Shown piece after piece: positions 27,526 through 35,764 of a stretch of 64,000 nucleotides of DNA; the first letter of the stretch is position 1; each line of letters opens with the position of its first letter. Below the pieces are notes generated by a model. The model worked only from the letters and a program-made list of their open reading frames with translations. It had not been told where the DNA came from and did no database searches. The translations under genes were made by a program, and so were the position numbers. Source of the DNA: Acidimicrobiaceae bacterium (GTDB lineage Bacteria > Actinomycetota > Acidimicrobiia > Acidimicrobiales > RAAP-2); NCBI GenBank assembly GCA_003167415.1, contig PMTF01000015.1, positions 143,318 through 207,317 of the forward strand, written 5' to 3'.

Positions 27526-28293
27526 ATGGCATTGCGATCCCTCCAGAAGTGGCACGGTGCGGGGAACGACTTCCTCGTCGAAGTGAGCGAACACGGCACG
27601 GCGCCGTGGTGGAACGCCGAACGTGCCGAAGCGATCTGTGATCGCACCACGGGCGTCGGCGCCGACGGACTGTTGCTGGCGACCCTGGGTTCGGCGGTCA
27701 CCATGACGCTCTACAACGCCGACGGCTCCACGGCCGAGATGTCCGGCAACGGCATTCGATGCCTGGCCGCCGCCGTGCGTCGGGCGACCAACGGCAACTG
27801 GGACACCCTGGACGTGGAAACGGTCACCGGCACGCGTACGGTGACCCTGAAACTGGTGGACACCACCGGTGACGGCAGTGTCGCCATGGGCGAAGTGACG
27901 TTCGGAGAGACGCTGCCCGGCACGCTCGGGGTGGCCTACGTAGGCAATCCGCACGTCGTCGTGCGCGACGACCCGAAGTGGACCGACGCGATGCGAGAAG
28001 AGTTGGCGGAGAAACTGTCAGTTGACATGGACGGCGCGAACGTCGAATTCCTGACGGTGGACGATGAGCAGCACCTGTCGATCAAGGTGATCGAGCGTGG
28101 CGTCGGCTGGACCAGAGCCTGCGGGACAGGATCGTGCGCGGTGGCGGCAATCGCCCATCGCGAGCAGATGTGCGGCCCGGACGTCATCGTCGATAATCCC
28201 GGTGGCGCGCTGCACGTAACGCTGGACGGCGCCGCGGCCACGCTGGGCGGTCCGGTGCAGTTCATCGCGAACGTCGAGTGGCTCGAAGCGTGA
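27526..28293 (+). CDS. dapF: Diaminopimelate epimerase
   Basis: DapF converts LL- to meso-diaminopimelate without a cofactor. The 255-residue protein has KWHGAGNDFLV at the start, the first catalytic cysteine in MSGNGIRCLAA (Cys79), NPHVVV, and the second in RACGTGSCAVAA (Cys199). The ATG at 27526 follows AGAAGAA; a longer open frame from 27226 lies inside miaA. The stop overlaps hflX. Confidence 0.95.
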   Translation: MALRSLQKWHGAGNDFLVEVSEHGTAPWWNAERAEAICDRTTGVGADGLLLATLGSAVTMTLYNADGSTAEMSGNGIRCLAAAVRRATNGNWDTLDVETVTGTRTVTLKLVDTTGDGSVAMGEVTFGETLPGTLGVAYVGNPHVVVRDDPKWTDAMREELAEKLSVDMDGANVEFLTVDDEQHLSIKVIERGVGWTRACGTGSCAVAAIAHREQMCGPDVIVDNPGGALHVTLDGAAATLGGPVQFIANVEWLEA

Positions 28294-29570
28294 CCTATAT
28301 ACCCACTACCCTCATCGATCGCAGTTTTCGCGAGAAGATCGTCCTCGTCGGGGTGCAGTTTCCCGGCGCGTCCGAAGACGAACTCGACTACCAACTCGAC
28401 GAACTGGCTTTGCTCGTCGACACGGCCGGCGCCGACGTCGTCGCGCGAGTGGTCCAGCGTCGGGACTCGCCGGATCCGGCCACGTTTCTCGGCTCGGGCA
28501 AGGTTCAAGAGTTGCGAGAGATCTGTCTCGCGCTCGACTCCGACACGGTGGTGTTCGAACACAACCTCTCGCCGGCGCAACAACGCAACTTGGAAAAGAT
28601 CCTCGGACGAACGGCGATCGACCGCACCGCGGTGATTCTGGACATCTTCGCGCAGAACGCGCGCACCCCGGAAGGTAAAGCCCAGGTGGAGCTGGCGCTC
28701 TTGCAGTATCGCCTGCCCCGACTGCGTCGAGCCGGGGGATCGCTCTCCCAACAGGCCGGTGGCATCGGCACGCGAGGACCGGGCGAGACCCAGCTCGAGA
28801 CGGATCGCCGACGCCTCGTGAATCGCATTCACGCCATCCGTCGCGAACTCAAAGAGATCGACCGTACCCGCACCGTGCAGCGCCAGGGTCGCGCGCGAGG
28901 ACGTCACCGCGAAGTGACGCTGGTTGGCTACACCAACGCCGGCAAGTCCTCGATGCTCAACGCGATCACCGACGCCGGGGTGGACGCCGAGGATCGGCTC
29001 TTCGTCACGCTCGATCCGCGCACCCGCCAGCGCCAACTGTCCGGTGGTGAGACCGTCCTCTTCACCGACACCGTCGGCTTCATCTCGAACCTGCCGCACG
29101 ACCTCGTCGAAGCCTTCATGTCCACGTTGAAGTCGGTCCAGTTGGCCGACCTCTTGGTCCACGTGGTCGACGGCGCCAACGATCACGCCGAAGAACAGAT
29201 TGCCGCGGTGCGCGAAGTATTGCGCGAGATCGACGCCGACCACGTGCCGGAGCTGCTGGTCTTCAACAAGGCCGACCTCCCGGGATCGCGGGCCCGCGAG
29301 CTGGCCAAGATGCACGAGGGCAGCGTCTGGGTCTCGGCCGTGACGCACGAGAATCTCGAAGCGGCCATCGCCACGATTGGCGATCGACTGCGCGTCAACG
29401 ACCGGGTGGTGACGCTCCATCTGCCACTCGACCGTGGCGACCTCTTGGCGCGCGCGCACCGCGAAGGCGAGGTCGTCGACACCTCGATCACCGAGGACAG
29501 CGTGGTGGTCCGGGTGTTGCTGGACACGGTGAGCGTCGCGCACTTTGACGAATGGCGAGTACCGGCGTGA
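28290..29570 (+). CDS. hflX: GTPase HflX
   Basis: HflX is a ribosome-associated GTPase that splits stalled or stressed 70S ribosomes. The 426-residue protein has the N-terminal HflX domain (DPATFLGSGKVQEL; FEHNLSPAQQRNLEK), the linker GGIGTRGPGETQLETDRR and the G domain (GYTNAGKSSMLNAI, DTVGFISNLPH, NKADL). I chose GTG 28290, which overlaps the dapF stop as GTGA; another GTG lies 12 bp upstream at 28278. Its placement inside the dap gene run is probably only co-transcription. Confidence 0.93.
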   Translation: MTYIPTTLIDRSFREKIVLVGVQFPGASEDELDYQLDELALLVDTAGADVVARVVQRRDSPDPATFLGSGKVQELREICLALDSDTVVFEHNLSPAQQRNLEKILGRTAIDRTAVILDIFAQNARTPEGKAQVELALLQYRLPRLRRAGGSLSQQAGGIGTRGPGETQLETDRRRLVNRIHAIRRELKEIDRTRTVQRQGRARGRHREVTLVGYTNAGKSSMLNAITDAGVDAEDRLFVTLDPRTRQRQLSGGETVLFTDTVGFISNLPHDLVEAFMSTLKSVQLADLLVHVVDGANDHAEEQIAAVREVLREIDADHVPELLVFNKADLPGSRARELAKMHEGSVWVSAVTHENLEAAIATIGDRLRVNDRVVTLHLPLDRGDLLARAHREGEVVDTSITEDSVVVRVLLDTVSVAHFDEWRVPA

Positions 29571-30670
29571 GCTTCACGCCGCCGCCCTATCCCTACGAGC
29601 GCCTGGACGTACTCAAGAAGCTCGCGGCGGTGCACGACGGCGGTCCGATCGACTGTTCGATCGGCACGCCGATTGACGCGCCACCGCAGGCCGTGCTGGA
29701 GGAGTTGGCGAAGGGCACCGGCGCCCGGGGCTATCCCACGTCGCAGGGTTCGCCGGACTTTCGAACCGCGGCCGCCTCGTGGATGCAACGGCGATTTGGC
29801 GTGACCGTCTCGATCAATGACGTCGCGGCCTGTATCGGGACCAAGGAGTTCGTCGGCACCCTCGCCGGCTACCTGCATCTGCGTTCGCCCGAGCGCGACA
29901 CCGTCTTGTATCCGGCGATCAGTTATCCGACCTACGCCATGGGCGCCACGCTCGCCGGGCTTCGACCGGTGCCGGTCACCGTGCGCGATGGTCGTCTGGA
30001 CCTGGAGTCGATCGACCGCGACGACGTCGACCGCGCGCTCGTCTTGTGGGCCAACTCGCCCTCGAATCCGACCGGGTACCTCGATGACCTCGAGCACGTC
30101 GCCGCGTGGGGTCGTCGTCACGGCGTGCCGGTCGCGAGTGACGAGTGCTACGCGGAGTTCACCTGGGCCGGCCCTCCGCGGTCGATCCTCGAGCACGGCA
30201 GCGACGGCGTGCTCGCGTTGCACTCGAGCTCCAAGCGATCGAACCTGGCCGGCATACGCGCCGGCTTTTACGCCGGCGACGAAGAGTTGGTGAACTTCCT
30301 CAAGTCGGTGCGCCAGCACGCCGGATTCATGGTCCCCGCGCCGGTGCAGGCGGCCGTCGCGGTCGCGTACAACGATGACGAACACGTCGCGCGCCAACGC
30401 GAGCGCTACTGGTCGCGGTTGTCGTTGATGTCCGAGGCCCTTGGCGAATTCGGCGTGCACGCGCCGTTGCCCGAAGGTGCGTTCTACCTTTGGTGTTCGA
30501 AAGAGGGGCTCGACGGTTGGGCCCTGGCCGGTGAGATCGCCGAGCGCTCGGCGTTGGTGGTCAGCCCCGGCGAACTCTACGGCGAGGACGGCCGAAACTT
30601 CGTGCGACTGGCGGTGGTCCAGAGCGACGAACGTCTCGCTTTAGCCGCCGCTCGGCTCCGAGGAGAATGA
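29567..30670 (+). CDS. dapC: Succinyldiaminopimelate transaminase DapC
   Basis: This PLP-dependent aminotransferase of the AspC fold is predicted to make N-succinyl-LL-2,6-diaminopimelate. The 367-residue protein has LWANSPSNPTGYL, the acidic SDECYAEF and the PLP lysine in HSSSKRSNLAGIRAGF. Its place between dapF and dapD supports the DapC call over a general aminotransferase. GTG 29567 overlaps the hflX stop; an ATG at 29552 is the alternative and adds five residues. Confidence 0.88.
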   Translation: MSFTPPPYPYERLDVLKKLAAVHDGGPIDCSIGTPIDAPPQAVLEELAKGTGARGYPTSQGSPDFRTAAASWMQRRFGVTVSINDVAACIGTKEFVGTLAGYLHLRSPERDTVLYPAISYPTYAMGATLAGLRPVPVTVRDGRLDLESIDRDDVDRALVLWANSPSNPTGYLDDLEHVAAWGRRHGVPVASDECYAEFTWAGPPRSILEHGSDGVLALHSSSKRSNLAGIRAGFYAGDEELVNFLKSVRQHAGFMVPAPVQAAVAVAYNDDEHVARQRERYWSRLSLMSEALGEFGVHAPLPEGAFYLWCSKEGLDGWALAGEIAERSALVVSPGELYGEDGRNFVRLAVVQSDERLALAAARLRGE

Positions 30671-30692
30671 TCGTCGCCAGTACGATGGCGAC

Positions 30693-31517
30693 ATGAGCGA
30701 TCTCGAGACGCGCATCAATCAGTGGTACGACAACATCGCGGAGATGACGCCGGAGAACGTCGAGGCCCGCCGTGACGTGGAACTCGTCATCACCAAACTG
30801 GACGACGGACAGCTGCGCGTGGCCGAGATCGGCTACCAGGGCGACGTCATCGTGCACGAATGGGTCCGGAAGGCGATCCTGTTGCTCTTTCGTCTGCGCG
30901 GACTGGAGAGGTCCGAGGTAGGTCCTTTCGAATACCTCGACCGGTTGGAACTGAAGCGCGACTACGAACGGCGCGGCGTTCGGGTGGTACCCGGGGCCTC
31001 GGCCCGGCGGGGCAGCTTCCTCAGTCGCGGGGTCATCTTGATGCCGAGTTACGTCAACATCGGCGCCTGGGTCGGACCGAACACCATGGTCGACACGTGG
31101 GCGACGGTCGGCAGTTGCGCCCAAATCGGGGCCAACGTGCACCTCTCCGGTGGCGTGGGCATCGGCGGGGTCCTCGAGCCGGCCAACGCCGTCCCGGTGG
31201 TGATCGAAGATGACGCGTTCATCGGCAGTCGTTGCATGGTCGTGGAGGGCGCGCGCGTCGGGCGGGGTTCGGTCCTGGGCGTCGGAACGGCGCTCAGTCC
31301 GTCGATCCCGGTCATCGACGCCGCTACCGGCGAAGAGGTGTCGCGCGGTCACGTCCCGGACTACTGCGTGGCCGTGTCGGCCAATCGCAAGCGCGAATTC
31401 GCCGGCGGGGAGTTCTTCTTGCCCTGCGTCCTCATCATTCGACGCATGAGTGAGGGCGAACGCCATAACAAGGTCGCTCTCAACGACATCTTGCGCGAGC
31501 ACGGCGTCGCCACGTGA
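30693..31517 (+). CDS. dapD: Tetrahydrodipicolinate N-succinyltransferase DapD (E. coli-type)
   Basis: DapD transfers succinyl from succinyl-CoA to tetrahydrodipicolinate. The product is 274 residues, the same length as E. coli DapD. It shares long stretches with it from memory (LMPSYVNIGAWV, TMVDTWATVGSCAQIG, NVHLSGGVGIGGVLEP) in the left-handed beta-helix. The DapD of mycobacteria and many other actinobacteria is longer and quite different, so this version is notable. The ATG at 30693 is the only sensible start. The stop overlaps dapE by 4 bp. Confidence 0.94.
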   Translation: MSDLETRINQWYDNIAEMTPENVEARRDVELVITKLDDGQLRVAEIGYQGDVIVHEWVRKAILLLFRLRGLERSEVGPFEYLDRLELKRDYERRGVRVVPGASARRGSFLSRGVILMPSYVNIGAWVGPNTMVDTWATVGSCAQIGANVHLSGGVGIGGVLEPANAVPVVIEDDAFIGSRCMVVEGARVGRGSVLGVGTALSPSIPVIDAATGEEVSRGHVPDYCVAVSANRKREFAGGEFFLPCVLIIRRMSEGERHNKVALNDILREHGVAT

Positions 31518-32563
31518 GTCGATTGGACGACGCGCTGGCGCTGGTCGCCATTGACTCGGTGAGTCGTGGCGAGGCGGCCATTGCCCATCACGTCGCGATC
31601 GTGTTGGCTCACAACCCCGATCTCGACGTCGAGCGCATCGGCGACAACGTCGTGGCGCGAACGATCGGTCATCACGCGACTCGCCTGTTGGTCGCGGGAC
31701 ACCTGGACACGGTGCCCGGCGACGCGAGTGCGGCCTCGATCGTGGGCGACGAACTTCGCGGCGTTGGCGCCTGCGACATGAAGGGCTCGTTGGCCGTGAT
31801 GCTCGAGTTGGCGTCAAAGCCGACACCGCGCTCCGTCGAAGTGACTTGGGTCTTTTACGCACGCGAGGAGATTTCGCGAAGTGACTCGGGACTCTCAGAG
31901 ATCGTCGAACTCCGGCCGGAGCTGTTGGACGCGGACGCCGCGATACTGGCCGAACCAACGGACGGCCACGTCGAGGCGGGCTGTCAGGGGACGCTACGAG
32001 TATCGGTCGAGATGATCGGTGCTCGAGCGCACACGGCACGTCCCTTCGTCGGGCGAAACGCCATCCACCGTTTGGGGGACGTGGTCACCAAGGTCGCGAG
32101 CTACGAGCCGCGCACCGCGGTGATCGATGGGATCGAGTTCGTCGAACAACTGCAGGTCGTCGACATCGTCGGGGGAGTGGCGCCGAACGTGGTGCCCGAT
32201 CGAGCGAGTTGCACATTGAACCACCGTGTCGCCCCCGATCGAACGAAAGATGAAGCGGTCGCCTGGCTCGTCGAGTTTCTTGGCGAGGTCACCGGCGAGG
32301 GTGACACGGTCAGCGTGGTGGATTGGGCCCCGTCCGCGGTGCCTTCGATGACCAACGAGCGTCTGACTGCCTTAGTGGCGCTCACGGGCGTGCCGGCGAA
32401 GGGAAAGGTCGGCTGGACGGACGTCGCGACGTTCGCCGAATTGAAGATTCCCGCCACCAACTTCGGCGCCGGGGACCCCCTGTTAGCCCACCGGAGCGAC
32501 GAGTTCGTGACGCTCGCGCAGTTGGATCAATTCGCCACGGTCCTGTCGGCCTGGTTGCACTGA
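31514..32563 (+). CDS. dapE: Succinyl-diaminopimelate desuccinylase DapE
   Basis: DapE is a zinc peptidase of the M20 family that removes succinate from succinyl-diaminopimelate. The 349-residue protein has the metal and catalytic motifs VAGHLDTVP, GVGACDMKGSLA and the Glu-Glu pair in FYAREEISRS. The dimerisation-domain histidine region is RAHTARPFVG, and the C-terminal metal ligand lies near LLAHRSDEFV. It starts with GTG overlapping dapD (GTGA) and is convergent with lexA. Confidence 0.92.
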   Translation: MSRLDDALALVAIDSVSRGEAAIAHHVAIVLAHNPDLDVERIGDNVVARTIGHHATRLLVAGHLDTVPGDASAASIVGDELRGVGACDMKGSLAVMLELASKPTPRSVEVTWVFYAREEISRSDSGLSEIVELRPELLDADAAILAEPTDGHVEAGCQGTLRVSVEMIGARAHTARPFVGRNAIHRLGDVVTKVASYEPRTAVIDGIEFVEQLQVVDIVGGVAPNVVPDRASCTLNHRVAPDRTKDEAVAWLVEFLGEVTGEGDTVSVVDWAPSAVPSMTNERLTALVALTGVPAKGKVGWTDVATFAELKIPATNFGAGDPLLAHRSDEFVTLAQLDQFATVLSAWLH

Positions 32564-32567
32564 GTCC

Positions 32568-33191
32568 TTAGTAACTCCGCAGGACCGAAATGACTTTGCC
32601 GAAGAGGAAGACTTCGCGAGCGTCGAACTCCATGGGCTCCATCGTCGAATTCTCCGGCTTCAGGACCACCCGATTTCCCTGGGGGAAGTAGCGCTTCACC
32701 GTCGCCTCACCGCCGGGGATCTCGGCGACGACGATCTCTCCCTTGTTGGCCGCCGTCTGACGCTGCACGACCACGAAGTCGCCCGGAAGGATGCCGGCTT
32801 CGATCATGGACTCTCCTCGGACTTCTAACACGAAGCTGTCGCCGCGGCCGGCGAACTGCTCGGGAATCGACATGAGTTCGTGCGCAATCTCCTGGGCGAG
32901 GACACCCGTGCCGGCCGCGACGTCACCCACGAAGGGGATGTAGCGGATGCGCTGATCCGGCGCCGGGTTCTCGACGTCGAGCCGAACGGTCAAGGTGCGG
33001 GGCTGCTGCGGATTCTTTTCGATGAAGCCGGCTCGTTTCAGTACTTCAATGTGGTTGGCGACGGTCGCCGGTGATTTCAGCCCGACGTGATCACCGATCT
33101 CTCGAATAGTCGGAGGGAAATTACGCTCTCGCTGACAAGAGATGATGAATTCAAGGATCTGGCGACGCATGGGAGTCAGTACTTCGGCCAT
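32568..33191 (-). CDS. lexA: LexA repressor
   Basis: LexA represses SOS genes and cleaves itself when RecA is activated. The 207-residue protein has an N-terminal winged helix (MRRQILEFIISC; PPTIREIGDHVGLKSPATV). The cleavage site is Ala93-Gly94 (DVAAGTGVL), and the catalytic dyad is Ser128 (GESMIEAGI) and Lys166 (GEATVKRYF). An SOS box lies 16 bp upstream of the ATG, so the gene should repress itself. Predicted targets in the window include the operon at 53.0 kb. Confidence 0.96.
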   Translation of the reverse strand: MAEVLTPMRRQILEFIISCQRERNFPPTIREIGDHVGLKSPATVANHIEVLKRAGFIEKNPQQPRTLTVRLDVENPAPDQRIRYIPFVGDVAAGTGVLAQEIAHELMSIPEQFAGRGDSFVLEVRGESMIEAGILPGDFVVVQRQTAANKGEIVVAEIPGGEATVKRYFPQGNRVVLKPENSTMEPMEFDAREVFLFGKVISVLRSY

Positions 33192-33206
33192 GAGCTTCCT
33201 TTCAGG

Positions 33207-33263
33207 TACGAACAGTTGTTCGTAGGATACCCCAGAAGCGGACCAAAATCAAACACCTGTTCG
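33207..33263 (-). promoter_or_regulatory. lexA promoter with one perfect and one imperfect SOS box
   Basis: Read on the minus strand, TTGATT (33252-33247) and TATCCT (33229-33224) are 17 bp apart. A perfect LexA box lies just downstream of the -10 (33209-33222, CGAAC-N4-GTTCG, inside a 7-bp-arm palindrome 33207-33224). A second box at 33250-33263 has one arm changed (CAAAC) and overlaps the -35. Confidence 0.85.
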
Positions 33264-33498
33264 TAAAGGAGATGAGGCGTTGCCGCCGAGGGCGAAGACC
33301 CCGACGATGATCACCGGCGAAGTTCGAATGTCGTTTGCGGTCGAGCATCGCGTTCATCGAATCGAAAAAAGAGTCAATGAATATCGCGTAAACGCAGCGT
33401 TACGGCATCACCAAGGATTTACCCCGACCTTACATTTCGTTCACCCAATGATAAGTTCTCGTGATGGCGAATGCCGAATTGTTCCGAGAGGGGAATGA
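33264..33498. other. Upstream region of livK
   Basis: This AT-richer stretch separates the lexA promoter from livK and must hold the liv operon promoter. I cannot pick a -35/-10 pair with good spacing, and I see no known riboswitch. A GAGAGGGG ribosome-binding site ends it. Confidence 0.4.
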
Positions 33499-34728
33499 AT
33501 GAAATTAGGGATAAAGAGAATTGGCGTGGTCGTCGCGACCGCGTCCCTGGCCTTGTCGGGAGTGGCAACAATCGCCGCGACTGGTGCGTCAGCGGCGAAA
33601 AAGCCGGTTCACCACGTGAAGCTGAAGACGTACGAGATTGGCTACCAGGGACCGCTTTCGGGTGGAAACGCTGCTACCGGACTGTACGAGAAGTATGGCG
33701 CGCAGTTGGCGGTCAAGCAGTGGGACGCCAACAAGAAACGTAAGTTCAACATCAAGCTCGTTCCCGGCGACGACCAGGGTGACCCCACAATCGCCCCGAC
33801 CGTTGCTACCGGATTCGTTCTGAACCAGAACATCTACGCGATCGTCGGACCGGCGTTCTCCGGAGCCACTGTGGCCTCGTTGCCCATTTACGGCGCGAAC
33901 CACGTGGCCATGGTGAGCCCATCGGCGACCCGCGTCTCAATCACGACGAAGGACCCCACGGCGAGCCCCGAAGGTCCGCTGAACACGTTCCACAACTTCT
34001 TCCGAGTGGTGGCGAATGACGGTGTTCAGGGTCCGGCTGACGGCACGTACCTTCAAAAGAAGTTCGGAACGGGCAAGATCCTCGTGATCTCTGACACCAG
34101 CACCTACGGTGCCGGTCTCGCGAGCCAGGTCGCTGCCGCAGTCACCGCCGCTGGTGGATCACTCGCCAATGGTGGCGCGACCCTCAGCCTCCCGTACTCG
34201 AACGCCTGCACCGCGGGTGGTACCGGTACGAGCGACGCGGTCACGGCCAGCCTCACGGGCGTGTCGGCGGTTTTCTACTCCGGTTACTACTGTGACTTCG
34301 CTCAAGTTGTTGACAACCTCGTTGGTACCCAGCACTTCGCGGGCGCCATCATGAGTGGTGACGGATCGGACGAGCCGCAGTTCATTACGACGCTTTCGAA
34401 CCCGGCCGACGGTAACGGTGTGTTGCTCACCTGCGCGTGCTCGAACTCTCAGAGTGCCACGTGGACTACCCAGTACACGGCCGTTGCTCACGAGGCACCT
34501 GGTCCATACTCGGCTGAGTCCTTTGACGCAGCGAACCTCGTCATGGCCGCTATGGCCAAGGTGAAGGGGACGATGACCCGCACCAAGGTACTCGCGCAAA
34601 TTAAGACAATCACCTACAAGGGAATCACCAAGACAATCAAGTTCACGGCGTCCGGTGACGTAAAGGGAACCGCGATTTTCGTCAACAAGGTTGAAAGTGG
34701 CAAGATCGTTCAGCTGGGGCTTGAGTAA
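33499..34728 (+). CDS. livK: Branched-chain amino acid ABC transporter, substrate-binding protein
   Basis: The 409-residue protein is a periplasmic-binding-fold receptor (Peripla_BP_6 type) for leucine, isoleucine, valine or a related amino acid. It has a Sec signal peptide (basic start, hydrophobic residues 8-28, likely cut after GASA) and receptor motifs such as GPLSGGNAATG, IVGPAFSG and MVSPSAT. There is no lipobox cysteine, although Gram-positive binding proteins are usually lipoproteins. Four cysteines occur in the mature part, two of them in the pair TCACSN. The ATG at 33499 has a good ribosome-binding site. It is the first gene of livKHMGF. Confidence 0.88.
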   Translation: MKLGIKRIGVVVATASLALSGVATIAATGASAAKKPVHHVKLKTYEIGYQGPLSGGNAATGLYEKYGAQLAVKQWDANKKRKFNIKLVPGDDQGDPTIAPTVATGFVLNQNIYAIVGPAFSGATVASLPIYGANHVAMVSPSATRVSITTKDPTASPEGPLNTFHNFFRVVANDGVQGPADGTYLQKKFGTGKILVISDTSTYGAGLASQVAAAVTAAGGSLANGGATLSLPYSNACTAGGTGTSDAVTASLTGVSAVFYSGYYCDFAQVVDNLVGTQHFAGAIMSGDGSDEPQFITTLSNPADGNGVLLTCACSNSQSATWTTQYTAVAHEAPGPYSAESFDAANLVMAAMAKVKGTMTRTKVLAQIKTITYKGITKTIKFTASGDVKGTAIFVNKVESGKIVQLGLE

Positions 34729-34750
34729 GTCTTAGTTGTTCAGCCTTTCC

Positions 34751-34784
34751 AGAGGGCCGGCTGCTTTCGAGCAGCCGGCCCTCT
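34751..34784 (+). terminator. 15-bp UUCG hairpin between livK and livH
   Basis: 34751-34765 pairs perfectly with 34770-34784 around a TTCG tetraloop. There is no T tract after it. It may protect the livK mRNA 3' end or partly terminate, so that the binding protein is made in excess over the membrane components. Confidence 0.75.
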
Positions 34785-34852
34785 GCAATGCGCCGTGTGG
34801 CTCATCGAAACTCAGATAGTTTGTCAAGAGTGCATTTTCGTTGGGGGTCTTG

Positions 34853-35764
34853 ATGGCTAGTTTTGTGGCGCTGGGAATCTTCACCGGCCTCATTTACTCC
34901 TTGGTCGCCATTGGCTACACCCTCGTCTACGGGGTCCTTCGCCTCATTAACTTCGCGCATAGTGAGGTGCTCATGAGCGGCGGTTTCGCTGGCTACTACT
35001 TCTTGCACTACACGATGAAGACCACGAACGTCTCGACGACGCTGCGCGTGCTGATTCTCATCGGCGCCGTTGTGGCCAGCGGCGCGGTCGGCGCCATCGT
35101 CGCAATCGGCATCGAGCGATTCGCCTACCGCCCCCTTCGCCGACGCAACGCGCCGAAACTGACGTATTTGATATCGGCCATTGGCGCGTCGTTCTTTCTC
35201 TCGAACTTTGCCGGTAAGGCGTTCGGTCACAATCCCTCCGCCACCCCTCAACCCATCACCTCGAACTTCTCTTGGAACGTGTTCGGTGCCCAGATTTCAG
35301 CTTTTGACGTGGTATTGCTGGCGGTGACCGCGGTACTATTTCTCGCTGTCAACACGCTCGTCACGAAGAGCAAAGTGGGTCGAAGCATTCGCGCCGTCGC
35401 CCAGGACGCCGAAACCGCGAGTCTCATGGGCGTCAATGTCAACTCCACGATCGCTTCGACGTTCGCAATCGGTGGCTTCATGGGTGGCGTCGCCGGTCTG
35501 TTCATCGCGATGAGCACCACCGTCGACTACAACATGGGCTTCACCCCGGCACTGCTCGCCTTCACCGCCGCCGTACTGGGCGGCATTGGCAATATCCGGG
35601 GTGCGATGGCCGGCGGCGTATTACTGGGAATCTTCATGTACGTACCGATCTACTGGATTCATCAGCCGTTCTACGAGCCGGTGATCGGATTCACGATCCT
35701 CGTGCTGGTTCTGATGGTCCGACCGACCGGCCTGTTCGGTGAGAGTCTGGGGAGGACAGCGTGA
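34853..35764 (+). CDS. livH: Branched-chain amino acid ABC transporter permease LivH
   Basis: The 303-residue integral membrane permease has about eight helices. It shows the LivH signatures YSLVAIGYTLVYGVLRLINFAHSEVLM at the N-terminus and FTAAVLGGIGNIRGAMAGGVLLG near the C-terminus. ATG 34853 is preferred over a TTG at 34841. The stop overlaps the livM GTG (GTGA). Confidence 0.93.
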   Translation: MASFVALGIFTGLIYSLVAIGYTLVYGVLRLINFAHSEVLMSGGFAGYYFLHYTMKTTNVSTTLRVLILIGAVVASGAVGAIVAIGIERFAYRPLRRRNAPKLTYLISAIGASFFLSNFAGKAFGHNPSATPQPITSNFSWNVFGAQISAFDVVLLAVTAVLFLAVNTLVTKSKVGRSIRAVAQDAETASLMGVNVNSTIASTFAIGGFMGGVAGLFIAMSTTVDYNMGFTPALLAFTAAVLGGIGNIRGAMAGGVLLGIFMYVPIYWIHQPFYEPVIGFTILVLVLMVRPTGLFGESLGRTA

